From NCBI GenBank assembly GCA_902774015.1, contig CACYHB010000019.1, positions 1 through 64,000 on the forward strand: 64,000 nt of DNA, written 5' to 3'. Below are positions 1-7,681 of the stretch, one piece after another. The stretch's first letter is position 1; the number at the start of each line of letters is the position of its first letter. The position numbers and the translations under genes are program-made. Below the pieces are notes generated by a model. That model was not told where the DNA came from. It did not search any database and saw only the letters and a program-made list of their open reading frames with translations. Source of the stretch: Oscillospiraceae bacterium. GTDB taxonomy: Bacteria > Bacillota > Clostridia > Oscillospirales > Oscillospiraceae.

Positions 1-2
1 AT

Positions 3-86
3 GTTGGCGTTGAGGCCGCCACAGAGATGTATGAAAAAGGGCTGTGCTTGGAGGAATATTTGGCAGAAAGGCAGGCAGAGCAATGA
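3..86 (+). CDS. C-terminal end of an unidentified gene cut by the window edge
   Basis: A frame open from the window edge encodes 27 residues (ending LAERQAEQ) before a TGA at 84-86. The acidic, helix-prone composition looks like real coding sequence, while the other frame here (positions 1-80) has an unnatural residue mix. I do not recognise the family. It lies directly against the histidine-kinase fragment that starts around 82, so it is probably the last gene of a mobile element that joins or replaced the front of that kinase. Confidence is low because only 81 coding bases are visible. Confidence 0.3.
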   Translation, partial: VGVEAATEMYEKGLCLEEYLAERQAEQ

Positions 87-375
87 AAAGATTGAAAATG
101 TTCTGAAATATGCCATGCCTGGAACACGTGTTTATCTCAATCTGGAATGTGAAAACAATCGGCCAGTGCTCTATCTCCGCAACATATCGGCTGAATCGCT
201 GAATGTTCGTCCAGAGGAATTGACCGAACGATTTGTACGTGGTGACTCCTCTCGCAGTACTGAAGGCGGTGGACTAGGATTGGCAATTGCATCAAGCATG
301 TGTAAACTACAGAATATCAAGCTGAACCTTGCAATTGACGGAGATCTTTTCAAAGTAACTCTCCTGTTCCCGTAA
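82..375 (+). pseudogene. Sensor histidine kinase remnant: ATP-binding domain only
   Basis: The C-terminal part of a HATPase_c domain is recognisable: a partial N-box followed by KYAMPGTRVYL, the F-box-like ERFVRGDSSR and the G2 box GGGLGLAIA, then a normal end and stop. These motifs are typical of VanS/PhoR-like two-component kinases of Firmicutes. The membrane, HAMP and dimerisation domains and the phospho-accepting histidine are absent, and the sequence in front of about position 82 belongs to another frame. The fragment cannot be autophosphorylated and is most likely a relic left at a mobile-element junction. No response regulator is visible. Whether an intact copy lies elsewhere cannot be seen. 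Confidence 0.6.
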
Positions 376-562
376 AATGCAAGAAAGTAATCGGCGGTAC
401 CGGGGTAATCAATTCCGATACCGCCTTTTCCCATCTAAGCCGTTTCTTGCCGGTATTCGCGGCCTGTCGCCTTGGTTCTTGAAATCATCTGAAAATCTGA
501 TGTTATAAGAATTGCAAGGCATAACTGAGCCTGGGACAGATGTCCTGCGGCAAAACCCGCAA

Positions 563-594
563 GGCACTCTGCCGCAGCAGAGTGCCGTTTTTTT
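563..594 (+). terminator. Strong intrinsic terminator after the kinase remnant
   Basis: A perfect 10-bp stem (GGCACTCTGC / GCAGAGTGCC) with a CGCA loop is followed by a seven-T run at 588-594. It lies 190 bases past the kinase remnant and probably ends transcription of the element to the left. Between 376 and 852 I see no credible gene. Confidence 0.85.
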
Positions 595-673
595 ATAGTG
601 GAAAAATCCGTAGTGATGGTGTATAATAAACTACTTAATTTTTGACTCGTCACCTTGTGCTCCTGCTTTCGAC

Positions 674-718
674 GGTAGTAAGCCACCCCGATTTTTACTA
701 CCATTTGACTACCATTGA
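674..718 (+). repeat. Possible recombinase-binding repeats at an element end
   Basis: An 8-bp inverted repeat (GGTAGTAA at 674-681, TTACTACC at 695-702) overlaps a tandem 11-bp direct repeat (ACTACCATTTG at 697-707, ACTACCATTGA at 708-718). Short direct and inverted repeats next to a truncated gene are typical of tyrosine-recombinase element ends, but no integrase gene is in view. The att interpretation is inference. Confidence 0.35.
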
Positions 719-852
719 CGGCATTGACTTGCCGCATTTTGCCGTATTATGCTTTTTCCGTGACTTAAATCACAGATACTTAACAACTTTTTCTGCCCGG
801 TAAATCGCGGCAAAGCGGGGCAGAATACGGCTTTTCAGGAGGCTGATCGCAT

Positions 853-1563
853 TTGACGAAGATACTTTTTGTGTGCCACGGCAATATCTGCCGCAGCCCG
901 GCCGCGGAGTTCGTGATGAAGGAGCTTGTATGCCGCGCGGGGCTCCGGGAGGATTTTGAAATCGCCTCCGCCGCCACAAGCACCGAGGAGATCGGAAACC
1001 CCGTCTACCCGCCCATGCGGCGTGTCCTGGCCGAGCACGGGATCGACTGCACGGGCAAAACGGCCCGGCAGATCCGGCGCACGGATTATGAGGCCTACGA
1101 TCTGCTGGTCGGCATGGATGAGGAGAACATGTGGAACATGCGCCGTAAATTTCACGGCGATCCGGAGGGCAAGCTGCGCAATCTGCTGGACTATGCCGGC
1201 CGCCGCGGCGAGGCCGTGGCCGATCCCTGGTATACCCGGGATTTTGAGCAGACCTGGATCGACGTGCTGGAGGGCTGCGAGGCCATGCTCACGGCGCTGA
1301 CGGGGACGGTGTTCGTGGATTTCACCGCCTGCGCCGAGATCGGCGAGATGTACCAGGAGCTGCGGGAGAAGCTGCAGTGGGAGCCCTGGTACGGCGAGAA
1401 CCTGGACGCGTTGTACGACGTGCTGACGGGGCTGCCCCACCGGGGGACGCGTTTTGTCCTGCGCATGCCGCTCAACGACGCGCCGACCGAGGTGCGGCTT
1501 TACGCCGGGCGGATCCGCCGGGTCTTTGAGGACGCGGGCGCCCTCGCCCATGAGAGCGAATAA
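853..1563 (+). CDS. Low-molecular-weight protein tyrosine phosphatase fused to a barstar domain
   Basis: 236 aa, TTG start with AGGAGG 10 bases upstream. Residues 1-150 are a complete LMW-PTP: the P-loop CHGNICRS (C8, R14) at the N-terminus and the general-acid loop DPWYTRDF (D124). Residues about 153-236 match the barstar family (barnase inhibitor): a beta strand, then YGENLDALYDVLTG, the signature of the barstar helix-2 region, then the last strand and helix. Phosphatases of this family normally end near residue 150, so this is a gene fusion without a linker. Barstar inhibits secreted-type ribonucleases, and the phosphatase typically acts on bacterial tyrosine-kinase targets. What the fusion does is unknown. 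No barnase-like gene is nearby. It is monocistronic and convergent with the DivIVA-like gene. Confidence 0.88.
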   Translation: MTKILFVCHGNICRSPAAEFVMKELVCRAGLREDFEIASAATSTEEIGNPVYPPMRRVLAEHGIDCTGKTARQIRRTDYEAYDLLVGMDEENMWNMRRKFHGDPEGKLRNLLDYAGRRGEAVADPWYTRDFEQTWIDVLEGCEAMLTALTGTVFVDFTACAEIGEMYQELREKLQWEPWYGENLDALYDVLTGLPHRGTRFVLRMPLNDAPTEVRLYAGRIRRVFEDAGALAHESE

Positions 1564-1570
1564 AGAAACG

Positions 1571-1601
1571 AAAAAGCGGCCGGGAGTTCCCTCCCGGCCG
1601 C
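1571..1601 (-). terminator. Terminator of the DivIVA-like gene
   Basis: An 11-bp perfect GC-rich stem (1576-1586 with 1591-1601, loop TTCC) has an A-rich flank at 1571-1575, which reads as a T run on the minus strand. It sits between two convergent genes and could stop both. Confidence 0.75.
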
Positions 1602-1618
1602 GAACCGTTATTCCCGGC

Positions 1619-2155
1619 TCATTCTTCCGTGTTGATCGCAAAGAGCTGGCGGGCGATGGCGTCCACCTTGTCCTCCAGATCCTCCGGCACCTCGGACTCC
1701 GCGGCGGTCGGCGCCTCGCTCTCCGGAGAATAGAGCCCGCAGAGATAAGCCTGCCACTCGGAGTTGAGCGCCTCGATGGCCTCCTGATGCTGCCGCTTCA
1801 TGGTGTTGAAAAGCCGCTCTGTCCGCTGTACGCCGTCCTCCTGCTGCCGGCGCGCCTCACGCAGGATCTCGGCGGCCTGCTTTTCGGCCTCCGCCACGAT
1901 CTCGGCGGCGCGGGCGTTGGCCTTTTCCACGGCGCCCCGGTAGACCCCCTGGGCGGAGAGCATCGCATCGCCCAGCTCCACACGCCGGTCGGCCAGGGCG
2001 GAAATCGCCGCGCGCATCCGCTCGTTTTCCGCCGTCAGCGCCTCGGCCTGCCGCCGGATGTCGGCGAAAACCGCCTCCACCTTTTTGGCGTTATAGTATT
2101 TTTTCTTGACCACTTCGATCTCGATCGCGTCAAAATATGCTTTGTCCAGCGCCAT
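1619..2155 (-). CDS. DivIVA-like coiled-coil protein
   Basis: 178 aa from ATG 2155, chosen because GGGTGAG precedes it, whereas the ATG 15 bases upstream has no ribosome site. The N-terminal third (KKKYYNAKKVEAV, then a long alanine/glutamate-rich heptad region to about residue 130) resembles DivIVA/GpsB-type proteins, which mark poles or septa and recruit wall-synthesis or division factors. The C-terminal 40 residues are acidic and probably disordered. There are no membrane segments. DivIVA itself usually carries a membrane-binding crossed loop at the very N-terminus, which is not clear here, so a generic coiled-coil function is possible. It has its own promoter at 2196-2224. Confidence 0.6.
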   Translation of the reverse strand: MALDKAYFDAIEIEVVKKKYYNAKKVEAVFADIRRQAEALTAENERMRAAISALADRRVELGDAMLSAQGVYRGAVEKANARAAEIVAEAEKQAAEILREARRQQEDGVQRTERLFNTMKRQHQEAIEALNSEWQAYLCGLYSPESEAPTAAESEVPEDLEDKVDAIARQLFAINTEE

Positions 2156-2195
2156 GTCTCTCACCCGCATTCTGTATGGAATCGTTCATATTTTG

Positions 2196-2224
2196 ATTAT
2201 AGCAGATGCCCCGCGGGGAAGCAA
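2196..2224 (-). promoter_or_regulatory. Promoter of the DivIVA-like gene
   Basis: On the minus strand TTGCTT (2224-2219) lies 17 bp from a perfect TATAAT (2201-2196), about 40 bases ahead of the start codon. Confidence 0.6.
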
Positions 2225-2241
2225 TGTTTTTCGTCCGGCGC

Positions 2242-2270
2242 TTGTGCTGCCGGGGCGATCGTGATACCAT
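2242..2270 (+). promoter_or_regulatory. Weak candidate promoter of the ROK-like gene
   Basis: TTGTGC (2242-2247), 17 bp, TACCAT (2265-2270), ending 30 bases ahead of the ATG at 2301. The match to consensus is moderate. Confidence 0.35.
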
Positions 2271-2300
2271 GAGAAAAACCAAACATCGGGAGGATGCCCC

Positions 2301-3881
2301 ATGCTCTCTGCCCTGTTATCTGACGAACGGGCCGACGCGCCCCTCTGGCTGTGCGATCTGCGCGGCCTCTTTGCCTCCGAGCCCGACGGCCTGCCGCTGA
2401 CGCTGCGCCTTCTGTGCCCGGACGGCGAAGGGCGCGCGTACGCGCTCATGATCCCCCACTGGGAGACGGAGGCGGAGAAGGAGCTTCTGCTGCGCTTTCT
2501 CTGCGCGCACGTGTACAATCTGCTCTCCGCCTTCAGCGGGCGGGTGATCTGCTTCTGCTGCGGGGAACCGCTCTCGGCGCTCTGCCGGGAAATCCCCGCA
2601 CGCTTTGAAGGCGGGGGTCTTCGCAAGGTCATGAACATCGCACGGCGGATCAGCGGGAGCTTCCACTTCCGCTTCGCGCCCTGGGAGCCCTGCGGCGACG
2701 CCCCGGCGAAGACGCCGGAGACAGCTCTGGGCGCCGCCCTCCGCCGCGCCTGCGCGGAAGCCGGACGGGGCGGCCTGGTGGGCCTGGACGTGGGCGGAAG
2801 CGACATCAAACTGGCTGCCGCGCTGGACGGAACGCTCCTCTATACGGAGGAGTACGACTGGAACCCGGCGGCCAGCCCCACGGCGGAGGGCATCCTCGAC
2901 CCGATGCTCGCGCTGCTGCTGAAAGCCCGCGAACGGCTGCGCGCCGCGGGCGGCGAGCTGAACGGCGTGGGCCTGAGCTTCCCCGACGTGGTGATCCGCG
3001 ACCGGATCGTGGGCGGGGAGACGCCCAAGACCAGGGGGATGCGGGACAACACGGCGCTGGACTATGAGAGGGAGTTCAAAAAGCTGGGGGATCTGAAGGA
3101 GGCCATCCTCGCCCTCTGCGCGCCCGGCGGCCGCTGCCGTATCTGCAACGACGGCTCCATGGCCGCCTTCACCGCCGCCGCGGAGCTGGCCGCGGGCGGA
3201 GAAGACGCGGCGATCGCCGGCGGCGTGATCGCCCACTCTCTGGGTACCGATCTGGGCACGGGCTGGCTCCTGCCGGACGGCAGCATCCCGCCCATCCCGC
3301 TGGAAATGTATGACCTGCTGCTGGATCTGGGGAGCCGGAGCGCCGCCGCATTCCCGCCGGAGGATCTGCGCAGCAGCCGCAACGAAAACTCCGGCATGCC
3401 CGGCCTGCGCCGCGCTCTGGGCCAGGCCGCAGCCTATCGTCTGGCCTGGTCGCTGGATCCCGGCATGCTGACGGGCTTTGTCCAGGAGGAAAACGGCCTG
3501 CTGACGATCCCCACCGCGCCGGAGGACCTGCGCAAACCGGCGCTGGCACACCTGATGGCGCTGGCTGAAGAGGGGAAGCCGGAGGCGGAGGAGATCTTCC
3601 GGCAGATCGGTCGGAACCTGGCCGCGGTCGTGCGGGAGATGGACTGGATCTTCGGCGCCACGCCGCCCGCCCGCTTCCTTTTCGGCCGCTTTGTCAAGTC
3701 CCGGCGCTGCTTTGCCCTGCTGTGCGAGGGCTTCGACGGCGCCGAAACCGGGGTCCGGTTGAAGGCCGCGGATGAGGAGCTGGCCAACACCCCGCTTATG
3801 CGGCAGCTTGCGGAGCGGCCGGACGCGAGCGTCGCCCAGTTCGGCCAGACCGTCGGCGCGATCTATTATGCGGTTTTCTGA
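2301..3881 (+). CDS. ROK-like sugar kinase with a long N-terminal extension
   Basis: 526 aa, ATG with GGGAGG 7 bases upstream. Residues from about 155 on show an actin-type ATPase fold of the ROK/hexokinase clan: phosphate-1 loop LVGLDVGGSDIKL and phosphate-2-like HSLGTDLGTGW, with ICNDGSMAA in the sugar-binding position. The canonical ROK zinc motif (CxCGxxGCxE) is absent. The first 150 residues are not recognisable and make this far longer than the usual 300-aa ROK kinase. A role in phosphorylating an unknown sugar is the best guess. It stands alone between its own promoter and terminator. Confidence 0.6.
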   Translation: MLSALLSDERADAPLWLCDLRGLFASEPDGLPLTLRLLCPDGEGRAYALMIPHWETEAEKELLLRFLCAHVYNLLSAFSGRVICFCCGEPLSALCREIPARFEGGGLRKVMNIARRISGSFHFRFAPWEPCGDAPAKTPETALGAALRRACAEAGRGGLVGLDVGGSDIKLAAALDGTLLYTEEYDWNPAASPTAEGILDPMLALLLKARERLRAAGGELNGVGLSFPDVVIRDRIVGGETPKTRGMRDNTALDYEREFKKLGDLKEAILALCAPGGRCRICNDGSMAAFTAAAELAAGGEDAAIAGGVIAHSLGTDLGTGWLLPDGSIPPIPLEMYDLLLDLGSRSAAAFPPEDLRSSRNENSGMPGLRRALGQAAAYRLAWSLDPGMLTGFVQEENGLLTIPTAPEDLRKPALAHLMALAEEGKPEAEEIFRQIGRNLAAVVREMDWIFGATPPARFLFGRFVKSRRCFALLCEGFDGAETGVRLKAADEELANTPLMRQLAERPDASVAQFGQTVGAIYYAVF

Positions 3882-3884
3882 AAA

Positions 3885-3913
3885 ACATCCTGCCGACCGG
3901 CAGGATGTTTTTT
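3885..3913 (+). terminator. Terminator of the ROK-like gene
   Basis: 10-bp perfect stem ACATCCTGCC / GGCAGGATGT with a GACC loop, flanked by A5 upstream and T6 downstream, so it can work in both directions. The rest of 3914-4054 holds nothing I can identify. Confidence 0.85.
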
Positions 3914-4054
3914 ACTTATTATGAGACCAAAGAGCTGAAAACGGCGTGAAAATAAGTGAAAAAGAGTGAAAAGATACCGCGGCGGACGCATTACGCAGGC
4001 TTTGCCGGGAAATCCCGGGATTAACAGATAATTCTTAAGATTCCACAAGATGGG

Positions 4055-4106
4055 TTGACAACTGTAGTCTCTTGTGCTATCGTGGCATCAGGTTACATAT
4101 GTAGTC
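4055..4106 (+). promoter_or_regulatory. BlaI-controlled promoter with two dyad operators
   Basis: TTGACA (4055-4060), 17 bp, TATCGT (4078-4083). Two related dyads flank it: GACAACTGTAGTC (4057-4069) overlaps the -35, and TTACATATGTAGTC (4093-4106) lies just downstream of the start point. The second contains the ACATATGT core and right half TGTAGT of the known mec/bla operators (TACTACATATGTAGTA). This fits autorepression by the BlaI protein encoded next. Confidence 0.8.
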
Positions 4107-4151
4107 TGCCGTAAACGCCCGATCACCGTTTACGAAAGGAGAACACCGACC

Positions 4152-4526
4152 ATGTCAAATCTTGCCGAGAAAATATCCGACTCCGAGCTGGAAGTCATGA
4201 AGGTCCTGTGGGAGGCGGGGGACGCCCTGCCCATCACGGAGATCCGCACTGTGCTGCACGCGCGCCGCGGATGGGAGGCCACCACGGTCAAAACGCTGGT
4301 GAGCCGCCTGGTGGGCAAGGAGGCGCTGGCACAGGAGAAACGCAATGTGTTTTATTACCGCCCTCTGATCGGCCGCGAGGAATACAGCGACTGGGCCGCC
4401 CAGGATCTGGTGGACCGGCTTTTCAAGGGCAGCGCCCGCAATCTGGTGGCCACGCTGGTCAAGTCCGAGGGTCTGAGCGCCGCGGACATCGACGAGCTGC
4501 GCCGGATGTTCAAGGTGGAGGACTGA
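4152..4526 (+). CDS. blaI: BlaI/MecI-family winged-helix repressor
   Basis: 124 aa from ATG 4152, preceded by AAAGGAG at 10 bases. The N-terminal winged helix has the family's pattern: DSELEVMKVLWEAG, then TTVKTLVSRLVGKEAL as recognition helix, then NVFYYRPL as the wing and proteolysis-site region. The C-terminal helices dimerise. Family members repress their own operon until a membrane M56 protease signals their cleavage. The protease gene follows after three bases, so the pair is translationally coupled. Operators of the expected type lie in the promoter. No beta-lactamase gene is in the operon, so the regulated output is probably the M56 operon itself and distant genes. Confidence 0.92.
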   Translation: MSNLAEKISDSELEVMKVLWEAGDALPITEIRTVLHARRGWEATTVKTLVSRLVGKEALAQEKRNVFYYRPLIGREEYSDWAAQDLVDRLFKGSARNLVATLVKSEGLSAADIDELRRMFKVED

Positions 4527-4529
4527 GCC

Positions 4530-7412
4530 GTGAAAGAGATGCTTTGCATGATTCTTTCCCTGTCCTTGGGCGGCACGGCGCTGGCCGCCGTGCTGATGCT
4601 GCTGCAGCGGGTGATGAAAATGCGCCTGCCCGCGGGCTTTGCCTACTACGCCTGGCTGCTGGTGCTGCTGCGCTTCGTGCTTCCCCTGCCGGGGCTTCTG
4701 CCCGCGGCGGAGACGGCCGCGCCGAGACCGGCCGAGCCGCTGCCCGTGGTCACGGCCTATCCCGTGACGCCGGGCGCCGACGGCTTTGCGCCTCGCAGCT
4801 ACAGCGATCATAACGCCTCCGGTTACACGTTCGGAACGGAGGAGCTGCTGCCCGGGACCGCAGCCGTCGTGACGGAAGAAAAAGACGCCTTTGACCCGGC
4901 GGCGCTCTGGGAGGCGGCGCGTCCCGTGCTCACGAGCTGGAGCTTCTGGGGCTGGCTGTATCTTGCCGGCGCCGGGCTGAGCCTGCTGCGCTACGGTGTG
5001 GGCTACGTCCGCTTCCGCCGCGCCCTGGGCAGCACCTTCCAGCCCGCCCGGGAGAGCGACCGGCTGGTGCTGGAGGCATTGAATCCCACCCCCTGGCCCG
5101 CCCTTGTGCGCAGCCGCGCCGTACGCACGCCCATGCTCTTCGGGCTCCTGCGCCCGGTGATCGTCCTGCCCGACCGGGGCTATGACGAGGGCATGCTGCG
5201 CGGTATCCTGCGCCATGAGCTGACCCACTATCGCCGCGGGGACCTTGCCTACAAGTGGTTCGCGGTGCTGGTGAGCTGCCTGCACTGGTTCAATCCCTTC
5301 CTGGCGATCTTTCGCCGGGAGATCGACCGGGCCTGCGAATTAAGCTGCGACGAGCGGCTGCTGCGGCGCATGGACCGGGACGAGAAACAACATTACGGCG
5401 AGCTGCTCTTAACGCTCGCCGCCGACCGTCCGCTTCCCGGAAGCGTGGTCGCCATGAGCTTTGCCACCGAGAAGCGGAACCTGAAAGAAAGGTTACTGCA
5501 GATCATGAAATACAAAAACAGAGGCCGGGCAGGTCTTGCCCTGGCGCTGGCCGCGATCCTGCTGCTGTCCGGCTGCGGCGCGGCCCTTGGCCCCAATCTC
5601 ACCGGCGCTGCCCGGACGGCGGCTGAGCCGGAGGCCGCCTCGGCTCCCATGCCGGATGTGGTCGTCACCCCCTTCCTGGCCGATCCGGGAAATGAGGTTC
5701 CGCCCACGCCGATGCCCGACACCGCCGACGGCGGCGAGGTCACCGAGCTCTACGGCGACAACATCCCCGAAGAGCACATCATCGTGCGCACGGTGGATGA
5801 ATTCATCGCCGCCATCGGCAGCGACCGTGTGATCCAACTGGCGGGCGGTGAATACAATCTTGCCGGGGCCAGGAGCTACGGTGTGGACACCGGCAATGTG
5901 AACGTCCGCTGGGAGGACATCGGCGACGGCAAACAGCTCGTCATCTCACAGGTTCAGAATCTCTACATCGTCGGGCGCGACCGGGCGCTCACCAGCATCG
6001 TCACCGAGCCGCGCTACGCCAACGTCCTGAGCTTTGAAAACAGCGCGAACGTCAATCTGCTGTCTCTCACGGCGGGACACACCGCGGCGCCCGGCTACTG
6101 CACCGGCGGCGTCCTCCGCTTTGACTCCTGCGACGGTATGAACGTGGTGGGCTGCGGACTTTACGGCTGCGGCATCCTGGGCGTGCAGGCCAAAAACTGC
6201 CGCGGCGTATCGGTTTCCCTCACGGACGTTTACGACTGCAGCGTCGGCGCGATTGAGGCGGACGGCTGCTGGGACGTGCGGATGAACAGCGGCGCGGTAT
6301 ACCACTGCGGCCAGAAGGGCGATCCCATAGCCTTCGATCTCTTCAGGGCCAGGGCCACAACGGGCTTTGCCGTTTTCAATGTCGACATTTACGACAACAG
6401 GGCGCAAAGCCTGCTGCACAGCGAAAACTCCCTGGAGGTGCAGATGCGCGGCTGCAATGTGCACGACAACAGCTTCTCCACTCCCGCCGAAGAGCATACC
6501 CGCGAAGACGGAAGCCGCTTCCTCTGGGCAAGCGGCGGCCTCTTCCACATCTGCGGCGACAGCCCTGTGATCGCCGACTGCTGCTTTACCAAAAACGACG
6601 TGCAGGGCAAGGGCATGTACTTCAACTACGACGGTGAGAACGCCGGGACCGTGGTAAGCGCTGAGGGCGAGGAGCTTGCGCTCTCCGACCTCTACACAAT
6701 GGAGCAAAAGCCTTATACGGAGCCCTACTACGGCCCGCATCAGCCTGAGGTCATCCCGACCGGGGGAGAGACAAACGAACTCGGCGAGAAGGTCTTCCAC
6801 GTGGACAACGCGGACGATTTCCTGGCCGCCATCGGCAGCGACACCACCGTCTACGTGGACTGCGAGCTGCTGGATCTCTCCACCGCCTCCAGCTACGGCG
6901 GCTACGGCGGGAACAATTACTACTGGCGCAATGAATTTGACGGCCCCAATCTGGTCATCACCGGCGTGGAGAATTTCCACGTCATCGGCCAGGGCAAGGA
7001 TGTGACGACGCTGCAGGCGGTGCCGCGCTACGCCGAGGTGCTGAACTTCGATTCCTGCTCGAATGTCTCCGTGGAGAAGCTGACAGCCGGCCATCTGAAG
7101 GAAGCTCCCGGCTCCTGTGCGGGCGACGTGCTGGAGTTCACGAACTGCGGGGAGATCACAGTGAAGGACTGCGGGCTCTTCGGCTGCGGCGTCAACGGCA
7201 TCATGGCCAATAATTGTGAGGGCCTTACCGTGGAGGACACGGAGATCTACGAGTGCTCCAACATGGGGGCGCAGTTTGGAAGCTGCACCGGCGTGAGCTT
7301 CACCGGCTGTTATATCCACGACTGCAAGTATGACGGCATTTTTCTCAATCACTGCGATCTTGTGAGCTGGAACGGCACGGCGCTGCGCGACGGTATGAAC
7401 AACGTAGCCTGA
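4530..7412 (+). CDS. BlaR1-type M56 membrane metalloprotease with a duplicated beta-helix sensor
   Basis: 960 aa, GTG start with GGAGG 8 bases upstream. Hydrophobic segments near residues 5-25, 32-55, 135-155 and 330-350 bracket a cytoplasmic M56 domain with HELTH (229-233) and the downstream ELSCDE (270-275) zinc ligands. BlaR1/MecR1 proteins end in a penicillin-binding sensor. Here the extracellular part (about 385-960) is instead a right-handed parallel beta-helix in two copies, each opening with an AAIGSD turn and containing PRYA, LTAGH, CGLFGCG/CGLYGCG and regular Cys/Asn-rich rungs. By family logic, ligand binding outside would activate the protease and inactivate BlaI. The beta-helix suggests a carbohydrate or wall-polymer ligand, which is inference. 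A lipobox-like LLSGC inside the last membrane segment is probably chance. Confidence 0.85.
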   Translation: MKEMLCMILSLSLGGTALAAVLMLLQRVMKMRLPAGFAYYAWLLVLLRFVLPLPGLLPAAETAAPRPAEPLPVVTAYPVTPGADGFAPRSYSDHNASGYTFGTEELLPGTAAVVTEEKDAFDPAALWEAARPVLTSWSFWGWLYLAGAGLSLLRYGVGYVRFRRALGSTFQPARESDRLVLEALNPTPWPALVRSRAVRTPMLFGLLRPVIVLPDRGYDEGMLRGILRHELTHYRRGDLAYKWFAVLVSCLHWFNPFLAIFRREIDRACELSCDERLLRRMDRDEKQHYGELLLTLAADRPLPGSVVAMSFATEKRNLKERLLQIMKYKNRGRAGLALALAAILLLSGCGAALGPNLTGAARTAAEPEAASAPMPDVVVTPFLADPGNEVPPTPMPDTADGGEVTELYGDNIPEEHIIVRTVDEFIAAIGSDRVIQLAGGEYNLAGARSYGVDTGNVNVRWEDIGDGKQLVISQVQNLYIVGRDRALTSIVTEPRYANVLSFENSANVNLLSLTAGHTAAPGYCTGGVLRFDSCDGMNVVGCGLYGCGILGVQAKNCRGVSVSLTDVYDCSVGAIEADGCWDVRMNSGAVYHCGQKGDPIAFDLFRARATTGFAVFNVDIYDNRAQSLLHSENSLEVQMRGCNVHDNSFSTPAEEHTREDGSRFLWASGGLFHICGDSPVIADCCFTKNDVQGKGMYFNYDGENAGTVVSAEGEELALSDLYTMEQKPYTEPYYGPHQPEVIPTGGETNELGEKVFHVDNADDFLAAIGSDTTVYVDCELLDLSTASSYGGYGGNNYYWRNEFDGPNLVITGVENFHVIGQGKDVTTLQAVPRYAEVLNFDSCSNVSVEKLTAGHLKEAPGSCAGDVLEFTNCGEITVKDCGLFGCGVNGIMANNCEGLTVEDTEIYECSNMGAQFGSCTGVSFTGCYIHDCKYDGIFLNHCDLVSWNGTALRDGMNNVA

Positions 7413-7457
7413 GGACGGCGGCGCCGCCGGAGACCGAATAAGAAAGGAAGCATAGCC

Positions 7458-7595
7458 GTGAATCGAATCAAAACGACCGTTCTTGCCGGGATCCTGGCGG
7501 CGCTTCTGCTCATGACCGGCTGCGTCTTTTTTGCCCCGGAGGAGAAACCTGTCCCCGAGGAATACCAGCAGACCGCCGTGGTGGTCTTTGAGTAA
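7458..7595 (+). CDS. Very small lipoprotein, last gene of the BlaI operon
   Basis: 45 aa, GTG start with AAGGAAG 7 bases upstream, 45 bases after the M56 gene. The protein has a positively charged start (MNRIK), a hydrophobic core and a clear lipobox LMTGC, so the mature lipopeptide is only about 24 residues (acidic and proline-rich, ending VVVFE). No family is recognised. Position suggests co-expression with the M56 sensor, perhaps as a partner or decoy outside the membrane. That is inference. Confidence 0.6.
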   Translation: MNRIKTTVLAGILAALLLMTGCVFFAPEEKPVPEEYQQTAVVVFE

Positions 7596-7610
7596 AACAT
7601 AGTGCTTATA

Positions 7611-7644
7611 ACAAAACAAGGCGCCTGCCGTTTGGCAGGCGCCT
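7611..7644 (-). terminator. Hairpin between convergent operons
   Basis: 11-bp perfect stem AGGCGCCTGCC / GGCAGGCGCCT (7619-7629, 7634-7644) with an A-rich flank at 7611-7619 that gives a T-rich tail on the minus strand. It is suited to ending the MoaE-MutY operon and may also stop the lipoprotein transcript. Confidence 0.55.
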
Positions 7645-7681
7645 CAGTGTGTCGACAAAGTCTGCACAAGCTAAAACAGAA

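Noticed and set aside
435-737. 100-codon open frame on the minus strand in the left junction region
   Set aside because: It runs through the perfect terminator stem at 563-594 and the repeats at 674-718, and has no ribosome site or recognisable domain. It is probably open by chance.
697-750. Promoter TTGACT-15 bp-TATTAT ahead of the phosphatase-barstar gene
   Set aside because: The 15-bp spacing is short and the distance to the gene is over 100 bases. Not listed as a feature.
5565-5580. Lipoprotein signal inside the M56 protein (LLSGC)
   Set aside because: It lies in the last membrane segment of a polytopic protein at about residue 345, not at an N-terminus, so processing is unlikely.
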